64,000 nt of DNA from Pyxidicoccus caerfyrddinensis. Lineage in GTDB: Bacteria; Myxococcota; Myxococcia; Myxococcales; Myxococcaceae. The stretch lies in NCBI RefSeq assembly GCF_010894405.1, contig NZ_JAAIYA010000007.1, forward strand, positions 248,001 to 312,000, written 5' to 3'. Position numbers and translations under genes: made by a program. Under the pieces are notes generated by a model. The model was given only the letters and a program-made list of their open reading frames with translations, was not told the origin of the DNA and made no database searches. Positions 30,429 to 39,357 of this stretch are shown here, piece after piece. Numbering within the stretch: position 1 is the stretch's first letter; each line of letters starts with the position of its first letter.

Positions 30429-30452
30429 GGATTGCACCGGGGGCGAAACACG

Positions 30453-31496
30453 ATGGCGGACGGCGAACGGAAGAGGACGCTGGAGGTCGCGCGTCGTGCG
30501 TCCCCCGGAGGCGAGCTCAGCGGCCGCACGGTGCTCATCGTGGATGACGACCCGGCGCACGTGCGGCACGTGCGCGAGGGGCTGACGCCACAGGGTTACG
30601 TCTTCAAGGAAGCCAACGACGGGACGCAGGCGCTGTCCGCCATCCGCCAGGCGCGGCCGGACCTCATCCTGATGGATGTGGAGATGCCGGGGCTGGGCGG
30701 GGTGGAGGTGTGCCGCATCATCAAGGCGAACTCGGGGGAGGACGGCTTCGGCTTCATCCCGGTGATTCTGATGACGGCGCGGCAGGCGGCGGGGAAGGTG
30801 GAGGGGCTGGAGCTGGGGGCGGACGACTACCTGGTGAAGCCCTTCGACATGCTGGAGCTGTCGGCGCGGGTGAAGTCCATGCTGCGGCTGAAGGTGCTGC
30901 AGGACGCGCTGGTGGAGAAGAACCGGGAGTTGGACAAGGCCAACAAGGAGCTGGCGCGGCGGCGCGAGGAGCTCCTGGCGCTCAGCCGCACGGACGCGCT
31001 CACCGGGCTGTTCAACCGGCGCTACTTCGAGGAGCGGCTGCACGAGGAGTTCGCGCGCTCGCGGCGCTACGGCTCGCCGATGTCGCTGGTGATGCTGGAC
31101 ATCGACCACTTCAAGCGCATCAACGACACCTTCGGGCACCCCTTCGGGGACCAGGTGCTCAAGGTGGTGGCGCAGACGGCGCGCACGCGGCTGCGGGAGG
31201 TGGACCTGCTGGCGCGCTATGGCGGCGAGGAGCTCATCGCCATCCTGCCGGAGACGGGGCCGGTGGACGCGCTGAAGGTGTGCGAGCGCGTGCGCGAGGC
31301 GATTGCGTCGCTGGGGCTGGAGCCCCCGGGCGCGGACGGAAAGGCGGAGCCGGTGCGACTGACGGCGTCGCTGGGCGTGGCCACGGTGCCCTCGGCCGAC
31401 CTGGCGAGCGCGGAGGCCCTGCTGATGGCGGCGGACACCAGCCTCTACGTGGCCAAGGGAGCGGGCCGCAACCGCGTCCATCAGCACGCCGCGTGA
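30453..31496 (+). CDS. Response regulator with diguanylate cyclase (GGDEF-type) domain
   Basis: Makes cyclic-di-GMP when phosphorylated. The 347-residue form has a receiver domain (TVLIVDDDPAHVRHV; Asp in DLILMDVEMPGLGG; Lys in YLVKPFDMLEL), a coiled linker (about 140-180) and a cyclase domain with TDALTGLFNRRYFEE, DIDHFKRINDTFGH and the active-site motif GGEEL. No inhibitory-site RxxD was found just before GGEEL (it reads REVDLLARYGGEEL, where REVD is an imperfect position match). Start 30453 is preferred over a TTG at 30432. No kinase gene is adjacent. The c-di-GMP it makes could act on the MshEN domain of PilB nearby. Confidence 0.92.
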   Translation: MADGERKRTLEVARRASPGGELSGRTVLIVDDDPAHVRHVREGLTPQGYVFKEANDGTQALSAIRQARPDLILMDVEMPGLGGVEVCRIIKANSGEDGFGFIPVILMTARQAAGKVEGLELGADDYLVKPFDMLELSARVKSMLRLKVLQDALVEKNRELDKANKELARRREELLALSRTDALTGLFNRRYFEERLHEEFARSRRYGSPMSLVMLDIDHFKRINDTFGHPFGDQVLKVVAQTARTRLREVDLLARYGGEELIAILPETGPVDALKVCERVREAIASLGLEPPGADGKAEPVRLTASLGVATVPSADLASAEALLMAADTSLYVAKGAGRNRVHQHAA

Positions 31497-31555
31497 CAGG
31501 AATGAAGAAGCTCGGGCTTTCCCCCGGAGGCGCTTTGACCTAAATCCCTGTTTCC

Positions 31556-31972
31556 ATGCGCCTGACCGTGACGATGCCCTGGCTGGTGGCCCTGGTCCTG
31601 CTCGGCCTGGGCATGGGCGGCTGCAATCGCCAGGACACCCCGCAGGGCGCCTACCGGGCCTTCCACGAGGGTGTGCGCAAGGGTGATGAGCGCGCGGCCT
31701 GGGCGGTACTCTCCAAGAGTACCCAGGACGCGCTCACCGAGCGGGCCCGGGCGGTGGGAGAGGCCTCCGCGGGCTCGGAGAAACCCGAGCCGCAGGACCT
31801 CTTCTTCGCGAATGTGCCTCCCCCTCCGGATGTTACGGAGGTCTCGCTGGTCCGGGAGGAGGGCGACACGGCAACCGTGCTCGTGCGCTCGCCCGGCAGC
31901 AACCACGAGGTCCGGATGGTACGGGAGCCATCCGGATGGAAGGTGGACCTTTCAGCCTCCCTCCAGCCGTGA
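31556..31972 (+). CDS. Small lipoprotein
   Basis: A 138-residue protein starting with a lipoprotein signal: MRLTVTMPWLVALVLLGLGMGGC, lipobox Cys near residue 23. The rest looks like a small NTF2/DUF4878-type fold (GAYRAFHEGVRKGDERAAWAVLSKS, then a strand-rich end EVRMVREPSGWKVDLSAS). Such proteins are common envelope lipoproteins without known function. It is 59 bases after the cyclase gene and 43 bases before the Hfq-like gene. Confidence 0.75.
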   Translation: MRLTVTMPWLVALVLLGLGMGGCNRQDTPQGAYRAFHEGVRKGDERAAWAVLSKSTQDALTERARAVGEASAGSEKPEPQDLFFANVPPPPDVTEVSLVREEGDTATVLVRSPGSNHEVRMVREPSGWKVDLSASLQP

Positions 31973-32015
31973 AGCCGGGCATGCCCGGAAAACTCGCATC
32001 AGGTAACGTACGACT

Positions 32016-33296
32016 GTGAACGACAGGAAGACACGGCGGGTGGTCCCCGCGGTTGAAGTCATTCGGCGCCCGGCCTCGACGCCCGGCAGCGCACCGGTGA
32101 CTCCGACCCCCACGGCATCCTCCACCCCGGCGCCAACGCCGCGCCCCACCCCCACGCCCCGACCTCCCGCCGCGGCGCCCACGCCCCGGCCCGCTGTCGC
32201 GGCGCCCACGCCCACTCCCGCCCCCCGGCCTGCTGGTACGGCCCCGGCTCCCCTGCCAACCCCCACGCCCCGGCCGGCCGCCGGCGTGGCTCCGACGCCC
32301 GGGCCCACGCCCGCGCCGGGTGCCACACCCGCGCCCACGCCGCGGCCATCCACGGGTCTGCCTCCCACGCCCCGGCCCGCCGGCATGGCGCCGGGTGCGG
32401 CGGGCGCGCGCCCCATGGGTCCGCGTCCCGGCGGCCCCGGCGGTCCGCCCAGGTCGGGTGGCTTCGGAGGACGCCCCGGCGGCTTCCGTCCCTCCACGCC
32501 GCGCCCGCCTCCCACGCCGGAGCAGATCCAAGCGCTGGCGGTGCGCGAGCACGTCCCGGCGCGCATCGCCAAGGGCGAGCTGGAAGGGAAGATGAAGGCC
32601 CGCATCTGGCGCAAGCTGCACGCCGAGGAGGCGAAGCGCTTCGACCAGGTCTACGAGCTCATGGGCCAGACGCCCAGCCTGTCCCTGGGTGACGCCTTCG
32701 GCGTGCTCCAGAGCGGCATGACGGTGGCGGAGTTCATGGCGCGCAAGGAGCGCACCCAGCGCAAGGCCGCCATCAAGCAGGCCCGCGGCGAGGTGGAGAA
32801 CGCCATCGTCGCCGAGTTCCTCGCCCACCTCATCAGCGCGAAGGCGGAGGTCTCCGTGGTGCTGGCGGAGCGCTCCCTGCTGGACACGCTGCTGGTGGAG
32901 GAGCCCATCGCCTTCACGCTGGAGCGCACCGGGCGGCTGGAGAAGCTGCAGGTGGTGCTGCTGGCCCGCCGCGCGGACTGGGAGCGGCTGCTGCCCGGAC
33001 TGGAGCGCGACGCGAAGCTGACGCAGAAGCCCGCGGCCGTGGCGCGCCAGCCGGACAAGCGCCCGTACTCGGACCCGCGCGCGTTCCTGGACCACCTGGG
33101 CCAGACGGTGAAGCTGGTGCTGCGCAACGGAATCACGTTGCAGCTTCCGCTGATGCACGTGGGCCGGTTCGACCTGCTGCTCGGCGAGAAGGAGCACGAG
33201 GTCTTCGTGCCGCTGCACGCCCTGCTCCGCTTCGAGCCGCCGCCGGCCGAGAGCGCGCCCGAGGAGGGCGAGTCCTCCGAGGCCGACGAGGCCTGA
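32016..33296 (+). CDS. Proline/RGG-rich protein with possible Hfq/Sm-like C-terminal domain
   Basis: A 426-residue protein starting with GTG. Residues about 18-135 are a disordered Pro/Thr/Ala repeat. Residues about 128-160 are rich in Gly, Arg and Pro (PRPGGPGGPP, GGFGGRPGGFRP), like RGG tails of RNA-binding proteins. A helical part follows (about 170-340). The end (about 360-405) reads GQTVKLVLRNGITLQLPLMH then VGRFDLLLGE and EVFVPLHALLRF, which resembles the Sm1 and Sm2 motifs of Hfq (a G.xL pattern, then an H-A pair in the last strand). RNA binding is my inference; no motif is decisive. It could also be an unrelated small beta barrel. Confidence 0.6.
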   Translation: MNDRKTRRVVPAVEVIRRPASTPGSAPVTPTPTASSTPAPTPRPTPTPRPPAAAPTPRPAVAAPTPTPAPRPAGTAPAPLPTPTPRPAAGVAPTPGPTPAPGATPAPTPRPSTGLPPTPRPAGMAPGAAGARPMGPRPGGPGGPPRSGGFGGRPGGFRPSTPRPPPTPEQIQALAVREHVPARIAKGELEGKMKARIWRKLHAEEAKRFDQVYELMGQTPSLSLGDAFGVLQSGMTVAEFMARKERTQRKAAIKQARGEVENAIVAEFLAHLISAKAEVSVVLAERSLLDTLLVEEPIAFTLERTGRLEKLQVVLLARRADWERLLPGLERDAKLTQKPAAVARQPDKRPYSDPRAFLDHLGQTVKLVLRNGITLQLPLMHVGRFDLLLGEKEHEVFVPLHALLRFEPPPAESAPEEGESSEADEA

Positions 33297-33348
33297 GGAC
33301 CTTCACCTCGCCGGGGCGCCGTCCCCTTCCTTCTACGTGAGACACGCC

Positions 33349-33780
33349 ATGCGCCCCTTCCTCTCCCGCATCATCAAGCCCTGGCTCGCCCTGGCCGCGA
33401 CAGCCGCCATGGTGGGCGCCACGCAGCAGGGGTGCGCCAAGGACGCGGGCGCTCCGAAGGCGGAAGCCACCGCGCCCTCGGCGCCTTCCGTGCCCGAGAA
33501 GCGCGAGGGCGGCGTGCGCGTGGTGGAGCTCACCGTCACGGAGAAGGGCTACGAGCCCAGCCCCGTGAATCTCAAGAAGGGCGAGCCGGTGAAGCTGGTG
33601 GTGACGCGCAAGACGGACCAGACGTGCGCCACCGAAGTCGTCATGGACGGCTACGACATCAACACCCCGCTGCCGCTGAACACGCCGGTGGAAATCGCCT
33701 TCACCCCGAAGGAGTCCGGCAAGCTCGTGTACGGCTGCGCCATGGGGAAGATGGTTTCCGGCGTCTTCATGGTGGACTGA
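33349..33780 (+). CDS. Cupredoxin-like lipoprotein
   Basis: A 143-residue protein with a signal of the lipoprotein kind (Cys in ATQQGCAKD) and a cupredoxin-like domain (about 50-143): VRVVELTVTEKGYEPSPVNL, KKGEPVKLVVTRKTDQTCAT and a C-terminal YGCAMGKMVSGVFMVD. The TCATEVV...YGCAMGKM pattern is that of the plastocyanin-like domains found with metal-transport proteins; the usual His ligands are absent, so metal binding would rely on Cys and Met. A GTG at 33337 is an alternative start. Follows the Hfq-like gene by 52 bases. Confidence 0.75.
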   Translation: MRPFLSRIIKPWLALAATAAMVGATQQGCAKDAGAPKAEATAPSAPSVPEKREGGVRVVELTVTEKGYEPSPVNLKKGEPVKLVVTRKTDQTCATEVVMDGYDINTPLPLNTPVEIAFTPKESGKLVYGCAMGKMVSGVFMVD

Positions 33781-33834
33781 CGCCGGCCGTTTTCTGTCCT
33801 CCGCCGTGAGTCGGCCTTACTGTCGGCGCCCTGC

Positions 33835-36795
33835 ATGGGCGGCGCGGCGGAGCTTTTCACCCGGCATGTCTTCCTCGACCTCGAGACCACGGGGCTGGAC
33901 CCGCGTGTGGACGAGGTCATCGAGCTGGGCTGCATCTTCTACGAGGGCGGGCGCGAGGTGGACCGCTTCGCGCGCCTGTACTCGGCGTCGAAGCCCCTGC
34001 CCCTCACCATCCGACGGCTGACGGGCCTGACGGACGCGGACCTCACGGGCCGCCCCCGCTTCGGCACCGACGCCGCGGAGCTGCGCGAGAAGCTCACCGG
34101 GTGGACGGTGGTGGCGCACAACGCGCCCTTCGAAAAAGGCTTCCTGCCGGACGTGCTGGGCGCCATCCGCGCCCCGGTGCTCGACTCGTGCGAGCTGATG
34201 CACTACCTGCACCCGGAGCTGCCCAGCCACTCGCTGGAGTCGCTCCTGCGCTGGGCGGGGCTGGCCCTGCGCCAGCCGCACCGGGCCCTGTCGGACTGCG
34301 ACGCCGTGCAGTCGGTGCTGGTGCACGCCATGGAGCGCTGCATCCGCGAAGGCCGCGGCGATGACGTGGCGGACCTGCTGGCCACGCTGGACCCGCGCCC
34401 CGGCGCGGAGCTGCGGCTGTCCCAGGTGGACGCGGGCCTCGAGGAGGACGCGCACGGCGCCTTCGACTACGAGGAGTGGCCGCTGGTGGACCTGCTGGCG
34501 CGGCTGCGCACGGCGTGCCGGGCGGTGTCCACGCCGCTGAAGCTGGAGGCGCAGGGCTTCTTGCGCGGACGCCCGGAGCGGCGGCGCGCGGGGGGAGCGA
34601 CGGCCCCGCCCGAGCCGGACGCGGACACGCCGGTGCTGCCGGTGCGCCCGGACGAGGTGGCGGCGGTGCTGGGCGCGGGAGGCTCACTGGAGCGCGTGGG
34701 CGAGGGCTTCGTGAGCCGGGCCGCGCAGTTGGACGTGGCGCAAGCGGTGGCGCGCGCGCTGTCGGACGGCGGGCAGGTGGCGGTGGAGGCCGGGACGGGC
34801 ACGGGCAAGTCACTGGCGTACCTGGCGCCCTCGGCCCTCTTCGCCGCGCGCAATGGGCGCAAGGTGGGCGTGGCGCCGCACACGAAGACGCTGCAGGACC
34901 AGCTCCTGGAGAAGGACCTTCCCCGGCTGCACCGGGCCATGAACGGCGGCTTCGGCTACGCGCTGCTCAAGGGGCAGACGAACTACCTGTGCCGCCGCCG
35001 CACGCTGGAGGCCACGCGAGTGGAGCCCGGCATGGGCCACGCCGCGCGCGCGCCCCGGGCGTACCTGCGCGCGTACATGCGCCGCAGCGGCGAAGGGGAT
35101 TTGGACCGGCTGAGCCACTGGTTCCGCGAGCGCTTCCCCGCGATGTTCGGGCTGGTGCCGGCGGTGCGCTCGGAGGCGGCGACGACGCTGGGCGAGAAGT
35201 GCCCGCACTTCCACAAGTGCTTCTACCACTCGGCGGTGGCGCAGGCCCGCGAGGCGGACGTGCTGGTCATCAACCAGTCCCTCGCCTTCGCCTGGCCCGC
35301 GCGCTACCCGAAGCTGGAACACCTGGTGCTGGACGAGGCGCACGAGGTGGAGGACGTCGCCACCACCGCGCTGGCCGTGGAGCTGTCGGACCTGGCCTTC
35401 CAGCGCCTCACCGAGCGGCTGCACGGGCGCGACGGACGGCGCGGCCTCTTCGCGGAGCTGCGGCGAGCCCTGGGCGCACGGGCCGAGTCGCGCACGCTGA
35501 TGGGCGAGGTGGAGGACGGGCTGCGCCGGCTGCTGGACGAGGCGCGTGGCCTGGGCACGAGCGTGACGGCGCTGTGCGAGCCGGGCGCCACCGCCGTGGG
35601 CGAGGACCCGGACGAGAGCACCTACGCGCCGGAGCTGCGGGTGACGGAGGCGGTGCGCGCCCTGCCCGCCTGGGAGCCGGTGAGCGACGGGCTGGTGGCC
35701 GTGCGCGACGCGCTCCAGACGCTGCACACGCTGCTCGCGGTGCGGGTGCTGGCGGCCCTGCCGGAGCTGGCGGCGCGCAACCCCGCGCTGGAGCGCGAGC
35801 TGTCCGGCGCCACCACGGAGCTGGGCGAGCTGGCGGTGCTCTCGGGAGAGCTGTCCGGCGAGCCCGCGCCGGGGCGGTGCTACGCCGCCACGGCCGAGCC
35901 GAAGCGGCAGCGCTGGAGCGTGGGCGCGCAGCCGGTGGATGTGTCCGCGTACGTGTCGCGCGACTTCGCCGCGAGCAAGCGCGCGCTGGTGCTGGCGTCG
36001 GCCACGCTGGGCACCGGAGACAGTGTGCCCTTCGTGCTGCGGCGGCTGGGCCTGGACGGGCGTGGTGAGCAGCCCGCGCCCCGCCTGGTGCGCGCCCCCT
36101 CCCCCTTCCGGCTGCGGGAGCAGGCGCTGGTGGTGCTCGTCACGGACGCGCCGCGCGCGCACGAGGAGGCCTTCGTGGAGTGGGCCGCGCTCCGGATTTC
36201 GGGGCTGGCGCAGACGATGGGCGGGCGCGTGCTGGGACTGTTCGCGTCCACGCGGCGCATGGAGCGCGTGGGCTCGGAGGTGCGCTCGCGGCTGGAGCCG
36301 CTCGGGATTGAAGTGATGCGGCAGTCGCGCGGGCACAGCCGCTCTCTGGCCGCGCGGCAGGAGCGCGACACGGGCACGGTGCTCCTGGGCACCAAGAGCT
36401 TCTGGCAGGGCGTGGACATCCCCGGCCGCGGCGTGGGCTGCGTGTTCATCGACAAGCTGCCACTGGAGCCCGCGCTGCGCCCGCTGGTGGCCGCTCGCGA
36501 GGAGCCGCTGTCGCGCAACGGCGGCGAGTACCTGGGCTTCCTCCACTACCGGCTGCCGCGCGCGCTGCTGCTCCTGCGCCAGGGCGTGGGCCGGCTCATC
36601 CGCTCCACCACGGACCGGGGCGTCGTCATCCTCGCGGACCCGGGACACCCCAGCTACCGCGCGCACCTGATGAACGCGCTGGACGGCTACCGCGTGGAGG
36701 CCCTCCCGTGGGCCCAGGCGCGCCTGCGCATCCACGGGGTGCTCAAGGAGACGGGCCTCACCGTGGACCTGGACTCCGCGCGCTCCTGGGGCTGA
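33835..36795 (+). CDS. DEDD exonuclease fused to DinG-family helicase
   Basis: A 986-residue two-part protein. Residues about 10-175 are a DnaQ-like 3'-5' exonuclease: FLDLETTGLDP (ExoI), AHNAPFEKGFL (ExoII, with Glu in place of the usual Asp) and HRALSDCDAV (ExoIII). From about 290 a superfamily 2 helicase of the DinG/XPD type follows: VEAGTGTGKSLAYL (Walker A), LVLDEAHEVED (DEAH box), LGTKSFWQGVDIPGRG and QGVGRLIRS (motifs V, VI). Only three Cys (YLC, EKCPHFHKC) stand where Fe-S DinG proteins have four, so the cluster may be absent. Exonuclease-DinG fusions are known in Firmicutes. Likely a DNA repair function. Confidence 0.9.
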   Translation: MGGAAELFTRHVFLDLETTGLDPRVDEVIELGCIFYEGGREVDRFARLYSASKPLPLTIRRLTGLTDADLTGRPRFGTDAAELREKLTGWTVVAHNAPFEKGFLPDVLGAIRAPVLDSCELMHYLHPELPSHSLESLLRWAGLALRQPHRALSDCDAVQSVLVHAMERCIREGRGDDVADLLATLDPRPGAELRLSQVDAGLEEDAHGAFDYEEWPLVDLLARLRTACRAVSTPLKLEAQGFLRGRPERRRAGGATAPPEPDADTPVLPVRPDEVAAVLGAGGSLERVGEGFVSRAAQLDVAQAVARALSDGGQVAVEAGTGTGKSLAYLAPSALFAARNGRKVGVAPHTKTLQDQLLEKDLPRLHRAMNGGFGYALLKGQTNYLCRRRTLEATRVEPGMGHAARAPRAYLRAYMRRSGEGDLDRLSHWFRERFPAMFGLVPAVRSEAATTLGEKCPHFHKCFYHSAVAQAREADVLVINQSLAFAWPARYPKLEHLVLDEAHEVEDVATTALAVELSDLAFQRLTERLHGRDGRRGLFAELRRALGARAESRTLMGEVEDGLRRLLDEARGLGTSVTALCEPGATAVGEDPDESTYAPELRVTEAVRALPAWEPVSDGLVAVRDALQTLHTLLAVRVLAALPELAARNPALERELSGATTELGELAVLSGELSGEPAPGRCYAATAEPKRQRWSVGAQPVDVSAYVSRDFAASKRALVLASATLGTGDSVPFVLRRLGLDGRGEQPAPRLVRAPSPFRLREQALVVLVTDAPRAHEEAFVEWAALRISGLAQTMGGRVLGLFASTRRMERVGSEVRSRLEPLGIEVMRQSRGHSRSLAARQERDTGTVLLGTKSFWQGVDIPGRGVGCVFIDKLPLEPALRPLVAAREEPLSRNGGEYLGFLHYRLPRALLLLRQGVGRLIRSTTDRGVVILADPGHPSYRAHLMNALDGYRVEALPWAQARLRIHGVLKETGLTVDLDSARSWG

Positions 36796-36811
36796 CGCGA
36801 AGCTGCGCGTC
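36794..36811 (+). terminator. Possible hairpin at the end of the DinG-like gene
   Basis: GACGCG and CGCGTC form a 6-bp stem with a 6-base loop that begins inside the stop codon region. No T-run follows, so this is a weak terminator candidate. The remainder of the 222-base gap up to 37017 shows no gene or clear signal. Confidence 0.3.
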
Positions 36812-37017
36812 GCTTGAATCGAGATTCGCTCGAAAATCAGGGCGCGCGGGCGCGTGCGAAGTCCGTGCGGCTGGACGCTTCCGCCCGTTCTGGATGGAGG
36901 CGTCGGTGCGGTGATGCGGCGCTTCCTCGCGGCGTGTCGTCTCCTCGATTGGCGCGCGCCTTGCCATGAGCCGTGAGGCATTGACGCGCGAGGATGCCGG
37001 TCGCACGCTCTCTCGGC

Positions 37018-37860
37018 ATGGGATGGCACGCGGATGACAAGCGTCGTGGGCAGGCCTTCCCTCGGGCTCCCACGCAAGAGGAGTGGGACGCGATGGGGCC
37101 CGAGGAGCGGGCGGAGGTGGTGGAGTCCCTGCCCGACGAGGTCACGGACAGGGAGATGTCACCGCCGGAGGGTGACAGGCACCAGGAGGGCAAGCACCGC
37201 GCCCTCGACGTGCTCAAGGGCTACTTCGGCCACCGGCGGCGCAAGGTGTACGTGGGCTCGGAGCTGCCCGTCTATTACCCCGCGGAGCGACGCTTCGCGC
37301 CCGACGTGCTGGTGGTGTTCGACGTCGAGTCACACAGCCGCGGAAAGTGGCTCGTGTCCCACGAGGGCAAGGGCCTGGACTGGGTGATGGAGGTGCACTC
37401 CGGCGGAGACCGGAAGAAGGACGCCCAGTACAACGTGGAGCGGTATGCGCGGCTCGGCATCCCCGAGTACTTCATCTACGACCGCGCGCGGGAGCAGTTG
37501 CTGGGCTACCGGCTGAAGACGCGCTCGGCGCGCACGTACACGCCCATCAAGCCCCGGAAGGGGCGCTACACCTCGAAGGTGCTGGGGCTGGAGCTGGAGG
37601 TGCGGGACGACCGGCTGCTCCTGTGGGCGGACCAGAAGCTGCTGCTCGAGTCCTCGGAGATGCTGGAGCAGCTCCGGGAGAAGGTGGAGAAGGCCCAGCA
37701 GCGCGCCGATGCGGAAGCACGGCGGCGCAGGAAGGCGGAGCGGCTGCTGGCGGACGAGGCACGGCGCCGTGAGGAGGAAGCCCGGCGCCGTGAAGAAGCG
37801 GAGCAGCACCTGTCCGCGTTGAAGGCGGAGCTTCGAAAGCTCCGCCCACGCAAGCACTGA
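37018..37860 (+). CDS. Uma2-family nuclease-fold protein with C-terminal coiled coil
   Basis: A 280-residue protein. The central part (about 50-190) matches the Uma2/DUF820 family of the PD-(D/E)XK fold: RFAPDVLVVFDVE, DWVMEVHSGGDRKKD and YNVERYARLGIPEYFIYD hold the expected Asp, Glu and Lys. The last 75 residues are a highly charged coiled coil (ADAEARRRRKAERLLADEA). These proteins are numerous in myxobacteria and cyanobacteria, and their role is not established. A start at 36994 would add eight residues. Convergent with the next gene, 13 bases apart. Confidence 0.8.
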   Translation: MGWHADDKRRGQAFPRAPTQEEWDAMGPEERAEVVESLPDEVTDREMSPPEGDRHQEGKHRALDVLKGYFGHRRRKVYVGSELPVYYPAERRFAPDVLVVFDVESHSRGKWLVSHEGKGLDWVMEVHSGGDRKKDAQYNVERYARLGIPEYFIYDRAREQLLGYRLKTRSARTYTPIKPRKGRYTSKVLGLELEVRDDRLLLWADQKLLLESSEMLEQLREKVEKAQQRADAEARRRRKAERLLADEARRREEEARRREEAEQHLSALKAELRKLRPRKH

Positions 37861-37873
37861 GACAGCGAGCCCG

Positions 37874-38611
37874 CTACTGCGCCAGCCGCGAGCGGTAGCG
37901 GGCCTCCAGCGTGCGCAGCTCCGCCAGGGCCTCCGGAGAAGCGCCAGAGCCCTCCGCGGCGAGCAGCGCCTTCGCCAGCGCGTTGGCGTCCTCCTCGTGC
38001 TGGTCGCGCAGCCGCTGCACCATCTTCCGCGTGTCGTCGAAGAGCTCGCGCAGCTCGTCGCCGTCGCGCAGGCCGTACTGCGGGGGCCGCAGCTTGCCGT
38101 CGTGGACCTCGTTCACCATGCGGCGGATGCGCAACAGCGGCCCCGCCAACCGGTGCGTCACGACAATCGTGCCCAGCGCCACCACCACCGTGAAGCCCGT
38201 CAACAGCCCGCCCAGCACCCACCACGTGAGCTGCTGCTGCCGCTCCAGCTCCGCGCGCTGGGTGACGATGGCCGAGCGCTCCGCCTCGTACGCCGCGTCG
38301 ATGGAGCGCGCCTTCTCGCGGAAGGTGGCCTCGAAGGTCGGGTCATCCATCCGCGCCAGCAGCTCGTTGGAGAGCGTGGCGCCCGACAGCTCACGGCTCA
38401 CCTCCGCCGCTCGCGAGCGCGCCTCCACCGCCGTCGCCGTCTCCCGCATCAGCGTCCGCGCCGCGCGCACCAGGAACACGCCCAAGAGCCCCGACAGCAC
38501 CAGCGTCACTCCAACCATGTACGCCGTCAGCTTGAGCTGGAAGCCCGTATCCAGAAGGAAGTTGCGCCAGCGCCGCTTCGCCGTCGCCATGGGAGCCGTC
38601 GTCGTCGTCAT
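37874..38611 (-). CDS. Membrane protein with HAMP-like domain
   Basis: A 245-residue protein with two membrane helices (about 25-47 LKLTAYMVGVTLVLSGLLGV and about 125-147 WWVLGGLLTGFTVVVALGTI) flanking a helical periplasmic part, then a HAMP-like segment (HRLAGPLLRIRRMVNEVHDG, and LRDGDELRELFDDTRKMV) and a short coiled end. It has no kinase, cyclase or chemoreceptor output domain. It overlaps the preceding HEAT-repeat gene by four bases (ATGA), so the pair probably acts together. Confidence 0.8.
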   Translation of the reverse strand: MTTTTAPMATAKRRWRNFLLDTGFQLKLTAYMVGVTLVLSGLLGVFLVRAARTLMRETATAVEARSRAAEVSRELSGATLSNELLARMDDPTFEATFREKARSIDAAYEAERSAIVTQRAELERQQQLTWWVLGGLLTGFTVVVALGTIVVTHRLAGPLLRIRRMVNEVHDGKLRPPQYGLRDGDELRELFDDTRKMVQRLRDQHEEDANALAKALLAAEGSGASPEALAELRTLEARYRSRLAQ

Positions 38612-39357
38612 GTCTCGCTGCTCCACTCGAAGGTTTCCGCCGCTTCCTCCACCGCTTTCGGCACCAGGGCCTTGAGGAGGTCTCCGGGCTGCGCGCCCGC
38701 GGCGTTCACTTCCACCTGCCCCATCAACGACAGGTCCGGATACGTCAGGCAGACGATGGCCACCTTCAGCCCACCGCTCTCCGTCGCCTGAATCTCCGGG
38801 GTGATGCGGTAGCCGTGCACGCCCAGCTTCTTCAGCGCGCCCTTCGCCGCCGCCTTCGACTCCTTCGCCGGCGCCACCAGCCCGCCGCTGCGCACCAACC
38901 GCGAGCGCAGCCGCGCCTCGGTCGCCTTCACCAGGTCCGCCGGCAGCTTCCCCGTGCGGTCCTTCAGCGAATCCATGGCCACGTAGAAGCGCGGCGGGCG
39001 CGCCTGGTACTCCTTCAGCACCGCCACCGCGTCGTCCACCGCGGACTTCGCCGCCGCGTCCGCTTCGCCCTTGTGCGCCTGGAGGCAGGCCAGCCCGGAC
39101 GGCTCCAGCAGCTTCGCCAGGCTCTTCGCCACCGCCGCGCGCACCAGCTCGCTCGCGTCCTTCAGGGCGCCGCACAACAGGGGCACCGCCTCCGGGTCCT
39201 CCGTGGCGCCCAGCACCAGCGCCGCCTGTGAGCGCGTGCGCGGGTCCTTGCCCTGCTGGAGCTGACGCCCCAGGAACGCAAGACGGGTGTCACCCTGGGC
39301 CAGGGCCGCGCAGGGCGCGAGAAGGAGGAGGACGAGGGCAGTGGGCAGCAGCCGCAT
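38608..39357 (-). CDS. Secreted HEAT-repeat protein
   Basis: A 249-residue protein with a signal peptide (MRLLPTALVLLLLAPCAALAQ) followed by HEAT-like repeats (about 25-115: RTRSQAALVLGATEDPEAVPLL, SELVRAAVAKSLAKLLEP) and a C-terminal domain (about 120-249) with YVAMDSLKDRTGKLPADLV and AIVCLTYPDLSLMGQVEVN. It is expected in the periplasm or outer membrane. Translationally coupled to the HAMP-like gene. Function not recognised. Confidence 0.78.
   Translation of the reverse strand: MRLLPTALVLLLLAPCAALAQGDTRLAFLGRQLQQGKDPRTRSQAALVLGATEDPEAVPLLCGALKDASELVRAAVAKSLAKLLEPSGLACLQAHKGEADAAAKSAVDDAVAVLKEYQARPPRFYVAMDSLKDRTGKLPADLVKATEARLRSRLVRSGGLVAPAKESKAAAKGALKKLGVHGYRITPEIQATESGGLKVAIVCLTYPDLSLMGQVEVNAAGAQPGDLLKALVPKAVEEAAETFEWSSET

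Noticed and set aside
32067-32520. Proline-rich repeat considered as a CRISPR or DNA tandem repeat
   Set aside because: The units are irregular and keep the reading frame; it is a low-complexity protein segment.
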